Below, in pieces: positions 1 through 10,117 of a stretch of 64,000 nucleotides of DNA. Positions within the stretch are counted from its first letter, which is position 1; each line of letters opens with the position of its first letter. Where the stretch lies: positions 2,542,001 to 2,606,000 of the forward strand of contig OZ345361.1 in assembly GCA_977006965.1 (NCBI GenBank), given 5' to 3'. The notes under the pieces are model-generated. The model made no database searches and was not told where the DNA came from. It worked only from the letters and a program-made list of their open reading frames with translations. The translations under genes and the position numbers were made by a program. The stretch comes from Phymatolithon calcareum. Lineage: Eukaryota; Rhodophyta; Florideophyceae; Hapalidiales.

Positions 1-455
1 GACCGACCGTTGGCGGGCGTGGGAGATGAGCGACGAGGGAGTGAAGGCACCACAGGGGAGAAGATTAGGTGTGCGGTGCCCGGTGCTGTGCCTGAGGCGG
101 GCGGAGGAGGCGTGAGTGCGAGGTGGTGTCGTCGGGCGTCGGCGTCCGGCGACGGTGTCGACGAGGGCGTGGTGGAGGGTGGTGCATGGGTCGCCGGGAG
201 AGAAGAGCGGACGAACGGCGCGTACTGCGCTTGGTTGTATGAGGGGTCCCTCCTCAGGTGCCATGGAGTCGACTGGTGTGTTTCCGCGGCGGGCGACGGT
301 GCGCGGTGGCTCGCCGCCGCACCAGTCGTAGAAGGGGAAGGGGTGCACTCTGTGCTGAGTGGGACCGAGAAGTCCCGCGAGGGAGGCAACGTTGTAACGT
401 CGGGGCTTGTCACCGCCGGAGGGAGCGGCCGGCCGACGCCGTCGGGAGATGCCAT
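1..455 (-). CDS. N-terminal part of a Pro/Ser/Thr-rich protein (runs off left edge)
   Basis: On the minus strand an ATG at 455-453 opens a frame that stays open to base 1, giving at least 151 codons with no stop. The protein begins MASPDGVGRPLPP and is rich in Pro, Ser, Thr and Ala, with many SP and TP pairs, and contains PSYNQAQYAPFV. It looks like a disordered N-terminal region; no domain is reached before the window ends. The upstream region holds two E2F-type sites at 609-641, about 155-190 bases before the ATG, which fits a cell-cycle gene. The S/T-P pairs could be CDK sites, but that is inference. The opposite strand also has a long open frame (10-648), but it is glycine/arginine-rich and looks like the antisense of this GC-rich coding sequence. 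Product unknown. Confidence 0.55.
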   Translation of the reverse strand, partial: MASPDGVGRPLPPAVTSPDVTTLPPSRDFSVPLSTECTPSPSTTGAAASHRAPSPAAETHQSTPWHLRRDPSYNQAQYAPFVRSSLPATHAPPSTTPSSTPSPDADARRHHLALTPPPPASGTAPGTAHLIFSPVVPSLPRRSSPTPANGR

Positions 456-608
456 CGTGTTCGGTGCAGAGCAGAGGCGGAGATGCGGGAGGAAAACGAA
501 TGATTGTGTGGGTGGAGCGGAAGAGGTAAGGCAGACCAAGGGAAAGCAGGGAAAGGCAGGGAATGGGAACCGTGGCGATGGAGATCCGTTCCATCGAAGG
601 TGGTTCGG

Positions 609-641
609 GTTCGCGCGAAATAAGCAGCGTTTCGCGCGAAA
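609..641. promoter_or_regulatory. Two E2F/DP-type sites
   Basis: The sequence reads GTTCGCGCGAAA at 609-620 and TTTCGCGCGAAA at 630-641. The second is the palindromic E2F/DP consensus. They sit in the likely promoter of the minus-strand gene at 1-455. A DP-family gene is present in this window at 41.5 kb. Confidence 0.5.
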
Positions 642-2825
642 TATGTAGCAGATGGACAGAAGTAGTCGAGGGACCAGAACTTGTCTGACAGTACACGTGT
701 AAACTTGCGGCAGCCATTTTATGTTTCCGTTTGAAAGTAAGTGACATAATGTGGTTATTGGAAGCAAAAAGCCGAACAGACAGACAGCCGGACATTTGGT
801 TTAAAACGGACCTAATTCAAAATACGCAGCTGATCAAGACAAATCTTCAGCATGACAAATCTTCAGCAGAGCATGACTTTTCATTAATTACACATTTACT
901 CGAAACATACGAGTATTCAAGTGCACTTGATAATCCTCAAGATTTTTTTTTAAAAAACAAAAGCCATTTTGGCCATTACCATATATGGTAGCGAAAATAT
1001 GTACATATGTGTATACTATTATGTTCTTTCATATGTATATATTTTTAAAGCATATGTTTGCCATGTTTTCGAAAAACTTGAATGTATTCTTTTTTTCCAG
1101 AAAACGTATATATTAAATATGCAGCGACGACTATTCAGCCACCAGGGTGCATACGTTCAAGCTCTACAGTACCGAATTCCTTGAAGAAAGTTGTTTTAAC
1201 CTTGAAATCTACTTGATGGAACAAGAAATATATCACAATTCATTGTGAAGAGCAGAAATATGGTGCTCAAGGTCTCGAATATTCTCCAATTTTGCCATAC
1301 GTTTGAAAGCTGTTGCCTCTCCATTTCTCTAGAAATCACAAACTGCACCATATTCTTTGCTTGGAGTCATTCAATCTCTATTCCTCTCTTGGATTGTTTT
1401 GAATAAGCTCGAATTATACTAGTGTAAAGACATGCGTGTCAGAAGTGTACAGTAAAATCATACATGATGTATTTCTGTACTGTATGCATGATATTGATGA
1501 TATGGAACCTTAGCAAAGAGCATCTTTGGTGCACTAATCCCTATGCCCGAATCCCTATTGTCTCATTCCCTGAACTGTTCTGCAGTACTGTACCTGCCCA
1601 AAAAAGCCAATTCCGCTCGTCCTCCCCATGATGTGATGATGATGCTCCAAGATCTTCTGTACTCTTCGATCTTGCAGCATCATCATCAAAATTCAGAGCT
1701 GAAATTTCAAATCAATCACGATTGAATAAACATTGATTACTGTGTAATGTCATCAACAATCGTTTCTTGCGTTTTTCGAATTAGAATCACGGGGCTACTG
1801 TACAGTACAGTTTTCTTGTGCATTTTACAGGAGGACTTGGGTCATCCTGTATCATAGCCTGTCACAGGTTACCTGTGGTTTATTTCACTGTCACCACCTA
1901 TGATACCCGGCAGGGCACGTGGCAGTTGGCGTAACGAGTCAGGGAATCATTCCCAGTGCCCAACCCTCTTCCACATCATACATGGTTGGCCATAGTCCCG
2001 GAAAAGACGATGTACAGTATTCTAATCAATACGATTCCGTTTGATTGCCAACGAATTCAAAGGCGCCACCCCTCCTTTGGGGTACATTCTGCTTCGCGGC
2101 CGGAAGTACACTCACTCCGCAAGAGTCGCGCAGATTAGGTGCAGAGTGTACTCTACAGTATACAGTATTACTTCTTTGATCCGACTATATTCCTTGACTG
2201 TGTGAAACAATCGGTGAGGTCGTCAGCCCACCTATCACATGTACAGTATCATACTGTACAGTAGGTTTTTGTTTCGGCTTGCCGTCCTTGCCGGGGCGTC
2301 TCATCATCCGCGGATGATGAGATCTATTGGTTCCAGAACAGCTATGCTTGATTGAGCAAAGCTTACGGACTGAACAATCGAGGGACCCGTTATAGTAAAT
2401 GCCAACGCGGATCGTTTGGCTTGTCTGCAAAGTTCGATGTGTGGGTACGGATTAATGCTAGTACCTGGGGCCCCCTCGCGTAGGGGAAAGAGGCAACTAA
2501 CGCTGAATTGGATATCTCGCTCGTATTATGACATGCAAAGTACAAGAAGACTACTGTACACAATTAAACCAGCTCTGTTACGCGGCAATGGAGAGATTCT
2601 TGATTGCGTAGACTTTAGCTTTTCTCACCGCATTACTGTATCGCTAAGTACTCGGGATGATTGTAATAGAATCAAAGACAGATAAAGCATGCAGCCTCGG
2701 ACATGAGTCGGATATTTTTATTATTCTGCGAAAAGTTATGAATTCTACGGCGCCTCCACGGTCGTGAAAGGCATTCTTTTGTTCTCACCGCGTTCAGTTT
2801 GTCGGCCAGATCATACAAAATGGAT
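642..2825. other. Noncoding interval
   Basis: AT-rich DNA with no convincing gene. It holds many copies of the short motif TACTGTA or TACAGTA (near 1447, 1477, 1586, 1797, 2011, 2150, 2242, 2257 and 2558) and a perfect 24-base palindrome at 2299-2322. The short ORFs here have no recognisable content. Confidence 0.6.
2299..2322. repeat. 24-bp perfect palindrome
   Basis: The arms meet at CATCATCCG/CGGATGATG and every base from 2299 to 2322 pairs. No gene is adjacent. Confidence 0.9.
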
Positions 2826-3992
2826 TTAGACCCTTGCGCACTGACCCGTTCGGACGCCTGATACGGAGTTTGTGCGTTCACCAGGTTTTCCTGAGCTCAC
2901 CTTTCCGATGTTGTCCACGCACGACAAGCCGGTCAAGGTATTTCCGCGAATGTGCAAACCACCCCGGTTGTTGCTGAGACTCGCAACAGTTCCTTGGTTC
3001 TCGACGAACCACACGCCACCCAAGTTTTCATTCACGCCAACAGACAGACGGGTGTTCCTGAACACTGACACCGGCCCGGAGTTACCGCTGAGAGACACAA
3101 CCTCATTGTTGAAATTGGTATTTCTCACATCCACACTTCCTGAGTTACCGGAAATACGCATGTCGCCCTGAACGTTACCCTGAACCATGAGAACAGATCC
3201 AGTGTTTCCGGAGATGGATGCATCACTGTCAGTGCGAACGTTTTCGAAGGTGATGTTACCCGTTACGCCACCGACGGCAACATCGGAAAGAGCTGTGTTC
3301 TTGACGTATACGTTGCCAATCTGCTCAGAAACGCTGAGATCGGCGGCGGTGACTTGAGAGTTCTCCAGAATGACGTCTCCTTCACCCTTGAGAACAAAAA
3401 TAGAACCTTCGAGCGTATTCAAAGCGCATCCAGACTTGGCAGTAACAATGAGCGATCCCTTCGTCTCAAGCATCATAATACCGCCTCGAATCTCTGTTCC
3501 GCAGAGAGAGACATCCCCAAGGCCCTGTTCCACGGACAAACCTCCAAACAAGATACGGGCGCCATTCAGATTGATGACCTTGGTGCTTCGAATACTGAGC
3601 GAGCCCATTGTGCCGCGAGCTTCGAACACATCAGTGTCCGAGATAAGGACAGATCCGAGCCGGGCGCCACCACCGATGAGAGATGAACCGCGGAAATGAG
3701 AGACGGACACAACTCCCATAACACGGGGTTGTCCGAAGAGTTCAATGGTACCTGCTCCATGGGCGGTGATGGATCCGGATACGTTCACCTGACCGTTGGT
3801 GACGAGATTACCATTTGTGTGCAAAATGGATCCTGTGATTGCGACATTTTGGAGAATGCATGTACCGCCCTGGACATACACATCGGAAAAGATTGTGCCA
3901 CCGCTTTTTCGGCCACGGCAGATGTATTGCCCAGTCGTCGATGACAAGAGCGAGACGAGCGCGAAAAGGAAAACGAGTGCGGAGACCTTCAT
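2826..3992 (-). CDS. Secreted beta-helix-like repeat protein
   Basis: The protein has 388 residues from the ATG at 3992-3990. I chose this start over the in-frame ATG at 4073 because it is followed directly by a typical signal peptide: MKVSALVFLFALVSLLSSTTG and then Q. The mature part is a ladder of short strands with recurring NxGxV steps (GNTGSV, GNSGSV, GNSGPV, ENLGGV, NNRGG), roughly one step per 22-23 residues. This is what parallel beta-helix or solenoid proteins look like. A few cysteines are scattered (CRGR, CILQ, CGTE, GCAL, SCVD, QCAR). No catalytic motif is visible. It is likely an extracellular or cell-wall protein. I do not recognise a named family. It is intronless and isolated, with noncoding DNA on both sides. 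Confidence 0.8.
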   Translation of the reverse strand: MKVSALVFLFALVSLLSSTTGQYICRGRKSGGTIFSDVYVQGGTCILQNVAITGSILHTNGNLVTNGQVNVSGSITAHGAGTIELFGQPRVMGVVSVSHFRGSSLIGGGARLGSVLISDTDVFEARGTMGSLSIRSTKVINLNGARILFGGLSVEQGLGDVSLCGTEIRGGIMMLETKGSLIVTAKSGCALNTLEGSIFVLKGEGDVILENSQVTAADLSVSEQIGNVYVKNTALSDVAVGGVTGNITFENVRTDSDASISGNTGSVLMVQGNVQGDMRISGNSGSVDVRNTNFNNEVVSLSGNSGPVSVFRNTRLSVGVNENLGGVWFVENQGTVASLSNNRGGLHIRGNTLTGLSCVDNIGKVSSGKPGERTNSVSGVRTGQCARV

Positions 3993-5401
3993 GACGACGT
4001 TGTCTACTGCAGCGGAGGGTTGTGCCGAAGTTTTGCTTGCCGGGGAGGAGCGGAACGCTGTTAAGTTGCACAAAGTAGCCTCGACCCGACTCCGCTGGAT
4101 GGTGGGGACTGCATTATACAGTGCCGCACTGTACTGCCGCGTTGGTTATTCTGCTCCGTGTCTGTGGGTGCAACTGGATACTACAGTACAGTACAATATG
4201 AAATGCGAAAATTATACTTGCGTTTCATACAGACATGCTTCGTTTTCAAAGAAAACTTTGATAAAAGACTCTGCCTTGAAGATGATGTACTGTACTGACT
4301 GTATGCCGCACTCGTGGTGGCAAATCGGAATCTTTGAAGCACTCTGTCACGGAAGCAAATCTTTCTTGGTCGGACGCGAGCACAGTAACGCTCAGAAATT
4401 GGAGGCAGCAGCAGAAAAGTTACTAGCCAAAGTTAGTTCCAGTAAATTATGCTCTACTGTATGATACAGTACAGCGCCTCCAGCTTGTCTGCCAACGACT
4501 TTGAAGTCGTGATGGGTACAATTTTTTGAATTTCATTGTTCCGTTTAGCAAAGCAAGTAATACGTATGGTCCGTGGGCACGCAGTATAGTGCAGCAGTGC
4601 ATAATAATAGATTTCCAACGCCCGACCAAGCCCGAAAATATCGGAGCAAATTTTGGAAAACGAGGTAGATACTGTAAAGAGTATGCTTATTCGCTGCGCG
4701 TGCAGGAAATCAGTAATTGCGTTCAAATGAAAAAATGGTTACCTTCTAATTCTTGCATTCTGGGGTAAACTCGATTTCCATCCAAGACGAAAATGTATGT
4801 CCTGAAAAGCCCGTCTCGAGCCGAGCTGAAGTTAAGCAACCACTGGAAGAACCAAAAGATTGAAGACACGTCATAATTCCGAACAAGCTCAAGTTCAGAA
4901 TAGCGTGCAAGATTTTCGAATAACTGAAATTTTCTCTTTGGTTGGCTGCCTCGTTTCGCGACGAGCATCCAGGCCGGTGCATACAGTAGGATATCGCCTA
5001 GCTCCATGTCACGCGTCCCTGCGGCGTCCTCGCCATGTCTCTCAACTTATCCGCATTTCGCCTTTGGACTTGAGGTGGCGATTTCTCCTTCTCCCCGCGC
5101 CTGGGCCTTTTTCCCGCATCCGCCCTTCCTCCCTTGTCCACCCCAGCATCACCTGCGAAATAGTTCTTCTTGGCTTGCTGGCTCCAGTCTAATTCTCCAA
5201 AGCCCCGATCTGTGGCTATCGCGCACCTGTTGCTGCTGCTCAGAGGTGCGTCTGGCACGCAGACGCAGCGCCATCAGGCGTCCTCTTCTGCGCCCAGTGG
5301 ACTATGCTAATACTCATACTGAGCTTCGTTGTCGGCTCAATGCCAAGTGAAGCTGCGCTTCCCTCCCTCTGTCCCGGTCTCAATTCGCCCTCGTCCCTAA
5401 T
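3993..5401. other. Noncoding interval
   Basis: This is the upstream region of the secreted protein gene, followed by unassigned DNA. It contains TACAGTA-type motifs near 4112, 4128, 4184, 4285, 4455, 4472 and 4983. I see no gene; the short ORFs on both strands lack family motifs. Confidence 0.5.
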
Positions 5402-5816
5402 GTTCGTCCCAATTAAATTTTTCGCTTTTGCTTCCAGTGGAGAATCAGTAGCAATAGGATTACTCACAAGAATCGAAATTGCAATTGAAGTACTTCTCGC
5501 AATACTGATTGCCATTGAGGTACTTCTCGCAGTATCACTTGCAGTTAGGATTCTGCGAGCAATATTAGGGCAACACAGTTTTACTGTATGCACACGGATG
5601 CAACTTTGGTTCCTGTCGATGTTATGAAACGGATAAACTCATGAGCCAGACGAATCTCGACGGGAGAATGCCAGCTAACAGTAAACGGCACAACTCCAAT
5701 TTGCATTGTAATTGGAAACTATGCTCCAACTAGAATTGCAATAGCTAAACCTCCATACAATAAATAGAAAATTGCAATTCATAATATTGATTGCAATAAA
5801 ATTGAATTGGGACGAT
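5402..5816. mobile_element. MITE-like element with inverted ends
   Basis: The left end reads GTTCGTCCCAATTAAATTT (5402-5420). The right end, read on the other strand, is ATCGTCCCAATTCAATTT (5799-5816). The interior is AT-rich with many AATTGCAATT runs, and holds a degenerate direct repeat near 5465-5555 whose units share GTACTTCTCGCA. It has no coding capacity. The AATTGCAAT-rich subterminal style resembles that of the hAT elements at 16.1 and 32.7 kb, so a non-autonomous hAT relative is possible. Confidence 0.45.
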
Positions 5817-6889
5817 CCCTGCTCTTCCCTTTTTTCATCTTGCCCCGACGCATTACTTCTGTACCTCCCACTCTGGGCTTCTGCAGTAAGCACTTTTCCC
5901 CCGGATCCTCGATCTATTCATCTGCCTCGCTTCTTCGTTAGTACATTTGTAATTACACTTTTTGTTCCTGAAGGTTTCGTGAATGTCGAAAGCCTTTCCT
6001 CAACTTTGCCCTACGAAAAAAGTACTCACACGGAAAGGGTTTACACACGTCAACAAGATGAGGAAGGAACACAGTATCAGATATCTGCATACACACATAG
6101 AATGAAAAAATGTTGGACCCTCGAAGCGCTGCAAACCTCACTTGATGGACAAATAGACGGACGCGATACAGAAAATCGCCAAGCAAAAAACCAGCACTGT
6201 AGTGATATCTCGGCACATGAATAGCGATGCTTGAAACGGGAAAAAACAAGGCCTGAGTACCAGCTAGCTATACTGCGCAGGACAGGAAATTTTTAAGCTG
6301 CAATGGGTTTTGAAGTTGTCTGTGACCAATTTTGAATTTACCAGCGGAGAGAATACACACAGTCCTCAGTATGGGAAGATTAAGAATGCAAGAGTACTTG
6401 GCGGATGCACGGAAATGGCTGTTGCGGATAGGGTCGAAATGAGGATATCCATGGCCTTGGCTGTCGCTTGGACAGACTGTACTCTAAACGTCCATGTCAG
6501 CAAGACGCGGTCGTGCGAGATAAAAGTATACCAACCGATCTGCTCATTATACTTCACTTTTTATTAACTCTCATCTTCTGAACGAGTGGGCTCGATAATT
6601 TCCTGACTCTCTTGTAAGCTCTGGCATCAGAATTTGATTTTTCTTAGCCATTTTCCTTGCGGCTCGGTGTCTCTGTAAAGCCATCTGATCGATTCCGGCA
6701 ATGTTTTCAAGAGACGCTCGAGCACCTTAGCCGTGAGCATTAAAGCGCTGGACTCCATTGAGCTGATGATAACACATTTTCCCCCATCGAGTATGACCGC
6801 ATGATCTACTCCGTTAACGGCACGCCTTACCACAATGAGCACCACGTTTCTCTTCTCAGCGAGAAGTTGAACAGCTTCAGACGGTCCGA
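5817..6889. other. Noncoding interval with one doubtful minus-strand ORF
   Basis: There is no clear gene. The minus-strand frame at 6627-7037 contains GVDHAVILDGGKCVIISSME. This loosely resembles the DHxVxxDxxxxxIxDSxE pattern seen in some transposon-encoded proteins, but its upstream half runs into the low-complexity array at 6890. I would not call it a gene. Confidence 0.4.
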
Positions 6890-7195
6890 ACAACCGTCGT
6901 GACTGCCCGCCCAACTGCACGCCTGTCCACCAGCCTTCCCGCCCACCAACTGTCTGTCTCTCCCTTCTACAAAGACGACTGTCTTTCCCGCCAACTACCC
7001 GCCTGTCACACAGAAAAACGCTGCCTTGTTTGCCCACCCCTCCCGCCCCTCAAAAAACGACTGCCTCTTCCGCCCGCCCGCGCCCGCTTAAGAACACTGC
7101 CTTGTGCTCTGCGCTGTCCCACAAAAAAGACTGCCTTGTTCGCACGCACCCGTGTGGGGTTGTTAATCGCAGAGGATGCCTCACTGGTTCTCGGG
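6890..7195. repeat. Degenerate C-rich tandem array
   Basis: A loosely repeated unit of about 45-55 bases has the core AAAAAAGACTGCCTTGTTCGC followed by CCCGCCC-type runs. Units are visible near 6955, 7015, 7050, 7095 and 7120. A second array with the same core lies at 7575-7690. Confidence 0.6.
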
Positions 7196-7378
7196 TTGAC
7201 CGGGGTACTTGCGCTTATTGCACGTGATATACCCGTGCTTATCGTCCATGGCACAGAAGAATGCCTTGTGCCTGCGTCCAACTCGAGAACCCTTAAAAAG
7301 CTGATACCAGAAATCGAAATGGATGAAGCGATCACGGGGGAAGTGAGCCATTCTTGCAAAGCAAGGTTTCGAAATTAA
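7190..7378 (+). pseudogene. Fragment of an alpha/beta hydrolase
   Basis: The reading includes RDIPVLIVHGTEECLVPASN followed by SRTLKKLIPEIE. This matches the late alpha/beta-hydrolase segment that carries the catalytic Asp (normally HGTEDxLVP), followed by the expected spacing to a histidine region. The Asp position is C here, the rest of the fold is missing, and the frame opens directly out of the C-rich array. It is therefore a broken remnant, not a gene. Confidence 0.5.
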
Positions 7379-7440
7379 GAACAGTGCTTTACAGCCGTGA
7401 GCACATGTCTTGGGTTTGCCTTGGCGATCATCGGGCTCTT

Positions 7441-7590
7441 GAGTACGTATCGGAAAATAAGGTACTATAATGACTGTAGCGATATATGTAAAGCTTTATT
7501 GCAAATGCAAGTTGTATAGACTATAGCATGGAGCTAGGTTTAGGGTATGAGGAAGTATGATAGTGGCCTAGAACGCGACACCCCGCCCCA
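7441..7590 (+). repeat. Dispersed repeat, copy 1
   Basis: This stretch is clearly related to 53710-53845: both read GGTACT(A/G)TAATGACTGTA near the start and GGTATGA...TATGATAGTGGC near the end. Both copies lie within a few hundred bases of divergent histone H3 remnants. Confidence 0.65.
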
Positions 7591-7690
7591 CAAAACGAAG
7601 ACTGCCTTGTCCGCGTGCGGCTGTCATGAGCGCCTGTTTTCCCGCCCGCCCCACGAAAGAAGACTGCCTTGCTCTTCCTGCATATCCGCC
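7575..7690. repeat. C-rich array, second block
   Basis: Repeats the core GAAGACTGCCTTG twice (near 7599 and 7658) between CCCGCCC runs. It belongs to the same family as the array at 6890-7195. Confidence 0.55.
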
Positions 7691-7822
7691 GTACTACTGT
7701 CGTCCGTGCCTGCCTGCCCGCGTCGGTCTGCTCGCTTTTGTCTCTCTCGTTAAGTAAAGAGTTTTTACAAAACGATCCGAGTTTATTTTGTCGCCCAGGT
7801 TCTCAACATTGTAGTACTCTAT

Positions 7823-8226
7823 CTAGACCATCAGGTAACTTCCCCAGTCCGTCCTCATCTGTTTAATAAACAGCAGGTCTTTGTACATAACTGTAACGCG
7901 TTCCGCATAGATCACCGTGTGGTTCGCATCGTGAAAGGACTGCACAAGGTACATTTCGGACGCTTCCTGAAGCGCGAGTAAAGCTTCCTTTTGAAACGAA
8001 AGTCGCGACCGAACTCCTGCGACACCTCACCAACTAAATGCGCAAACGGTGCATTCTGGATAAGAAGGTTGGTGTTGGGCTGCATCATTCGGACCGTGCT
8101 TCTACTTTCTCTTTTCGTGGCGGCGGCAGTAGCGGGGGAAGAGGGCAAGCTCTTCTCCGTTTTCGTTCCTTTGTCGCGCGTGGACGCCTGTGGCCGGCCT
8201 TTGGTCTGCTTCTTTTTCGCCGTGAT
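7823..8226 (-). pseudogene. Broken divergent histone H3 (CenH3-like), copy 1
   Basis: Read on the minus strand, the core gives TNLLIQNAPFAHLVGEVSQE and then FGRDFRF. After a one-base frame change near 7993-7998 it continues ALLALQEASEMYLVQSFHD, then YAERVTVMYKDLLFIKQMR and a stop at 7823. This lines up with H3 along its alpha-1 to C-terminal helices (ELLIRKLPFQRLV, RFQ, ALQEA, HAKRVTI, KDIQLARRIR). Upstream the tail is basic (KKKQTKGRPQASTRDKG). Where the ATG should be (8226-8224) there is ATC. The total is about 134 codons, close to the H3 length of 136. It has two lesions: lost start and one-base deletion. The strong divergence of tail and core suggests a centromeric-type variant, but canonical H3 ancestry cannot be excluded. 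Confidence 0.65.
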
Positions 8227-8648
8227 GCGTAGCGGCTGATCGTCTTGGAGTTAGAGCGCGGGAAGGCTCGAGGCGAGTGTGTCAGTCAGCTAAAATATTA
8301 AATTTTGGATACTTTAATTTGTTTTCGCAATCAAATTTCAGAGTCAGATTTGGGCCAATTGGCATCCGATAAGCCCGATAAGGAGCCTAGGTTTAGACTA
8401 TCATGTCATTATTATTTTATGGATATTTTCCTCCGCCAAATCTGACGCCAAACTCAAAAACGAAGAGAGTTTTCGACTAGCCATAGTAGTATACCTAATT
8501 TTTTGGTTTTCTTTGTAACTGCTCGTGAGGTCAACTTCGTACAAAATAGCAAGTGCCACCCCCAAATATGAGCTCACTTCTACACAGCCGTATCTCACAA
8601 TGGAATAAAGTCGTTCGCTTATTCCATGGATGCGCTATGGTTTTCGAC

Positions 8649-9006
8649 AATGCATTCTGCGATCTTTTGGGCATTAAGGAAGATTCAGACCAGGGCACGC
8701 TTGCCTCTGCTTACAAGAGGAAGGCGAAAATTCAACACCGGTCGGCTTGACGGTGGAGGGAGCGCTAAATTTTAGAAACGGCAAGACGCGTTCTTCGCTC
8801 CTTCTGTTACACTTCTACGTAAGGCATATGATGAAGGAAGTAAAGTTGCTTTCCTTCGGATTGAAAGCATGTGGACTGGTGTATTTGGGTGGAACAGAGA
8901 TGATATCGACGAAGGTGACCCTGCCACTGCCAACGATTTGGAGGACGATGATGACTTTATCGACGAGAAATTGTGCCTGAAATTGAAAATAAGAATGGGA
9001 GTGTAG
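8649..9006 (+). pseudogene. DnaJ-domain protein remnant
   Basis: The start reads NAFCDLLGIKEDSDQGTLAS then AYKRKAKIQH, a J-domain helix I-II. At the HPD position the frame breaks. In another frame it continues as LRKAYDEGSKVAFLRIESMW, then GWNRDDIDEGDPATANDLED and a run of Asp, up to a stop at 9004. An in-frame TAG also lies in the middle. The HPD motif needed to stimulate Hsp70 is lost. This is a decayed copy of a J-domain gene. Confidence 0.6.
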
Positions 9007-9880
9007 CTGCCCAAATCAAAGCACAGAGGGAAACCTACGACGCCTGGGTCGACTGTATGAGTGCAAAGATTATTTTCAGCGCGGTAAAGCTACGAAGGCG
9101 AAAATTGCCGAAGATAAGAAAGTTGAAAATTAGCTTTTTATTGGAAGAATGAATCTCATGAACGCTATGGACGACGGCGCGCCATCTACAATATGATATC
9201 AATCTCAAGGCAAATACAGAGTGTCAGAGTTTCCCCAAGTCACTGGGGCGCTGGGACCCGGTGTTTCTCTTTTTCTAATTCTTCGACGTATCGTATCATC
9301 CACTCTATCTCTTTATTCATGAATCTAACATTTTACACTCTCCTGCAAACCTCCACTGGACTCTAATCTGGGAATGGGAGTACCATATGCGCTGTTAAAT
9401 CCGTTGTACGGGGAAAATCTTCAAATATTTTCATCCGTATGAGTGAGTGTAAGTTATTACAGTGCCTGTTTTCTTTTCTCAGGAAAGAAAGAAATTGTGC
9501 AAGTCTCAAAATTACGGATCTTGTACTTAATTTCGTGCTTCATGTGCTAGAGACACAAAGCACGGTTCATTTTCAAAATAGATCGAATTGATTTCATTTG
9601 TCCATGCAGAGAAAAATTGAGGTTTGGAATTAGAAAATGAGATTGATTAGAAGACATAAATTCTGTTCTTAGGGTTTTTCTGTAGATTGCTCCCACATCT
9701 CCTTAGGCATTGGTTTGTGAAATAAGCATGTAACTTGAAATCCAGTGTCAAAAACTGTGGTTAGGACGCCTAACAGTTGGTCTTGTATGTGCTGTCGATG
9801 AACGCCTCAGGACACTCGTGTGTCAGTATTATTTTCTTTCCAATTTCGATTAGAAGTCCAAGCGCGTACGTCTCAGCATT
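9007..9880. other. Noncoding interval
   Basis: AT-rich DNA. No gene, RNA or repeat is recognised, and no ORF above 60 codons is plausible. Confidence 0.6.
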
Positions 9881-10001
9881 GTAGAAACATTGAGATAAGT
9901 TCTGGCAGTTCCCAAGAGCATTCTGCATGATATGAACGGATTCCGTTCATGTCATACAGAATGCTCTTGGGAACTGCCAGAACTTATCACAATGATTCTA
10001 C
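9881..10001. repeat. 60-bp near-perfect inverted repeat (long hairpin)
   Basis: Left arm 9881-9940 and right arm 9942-10001 pair over 60 bases with four mismatches and a single-base centre. The arms include TTCTGGCAGTTCCCAAGAGC and its complement. The right end abuts a second hairpin at 10002. Confidence 0.9.
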
Positions 10002-10050
10002 AGCAATTTCTCCGTAATCAGAATCCGATTCTGATTACACACAAATTGCT
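10002..10050. repeat. Second hairpin, directly adjacent
   Basis: Left arm 10002-10024 (AGCAATTTCTCCGTAATCAG...) pairs with 10028-10050 across a 3-base centre, with three mismatches in 23. Confidence 0.85.
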
Positions 10051-10117
10051 GCTTCAGGACTTCGCACCAACGGTAGTACTCTTGAGAGCACGAAAATGTA
10101 CGACTGGTCCTCTTGTA

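Noticed and set aside
10-648. 212-codon plus-strand frame at the left edge
   Set aside because: Glycine/arginine-rich with no motifs; it is antisense to the more convincing minus-strand frame that has an ATG, E2F sites upstream and a Pro/Ser/Thr-rich product.
3796-4464. 222-codon plus-strand frame
   Set aside because: Overlaps the signal-peptide end of the secreted protein on the other strand and runs through TACAGTA-type intergenic DNA; no family content.
6890-7690. CRISPR-like array
   Set aside because: Units are degenerate in length and sequence with no unique spacers of fixed size, in a eukaryotic context.
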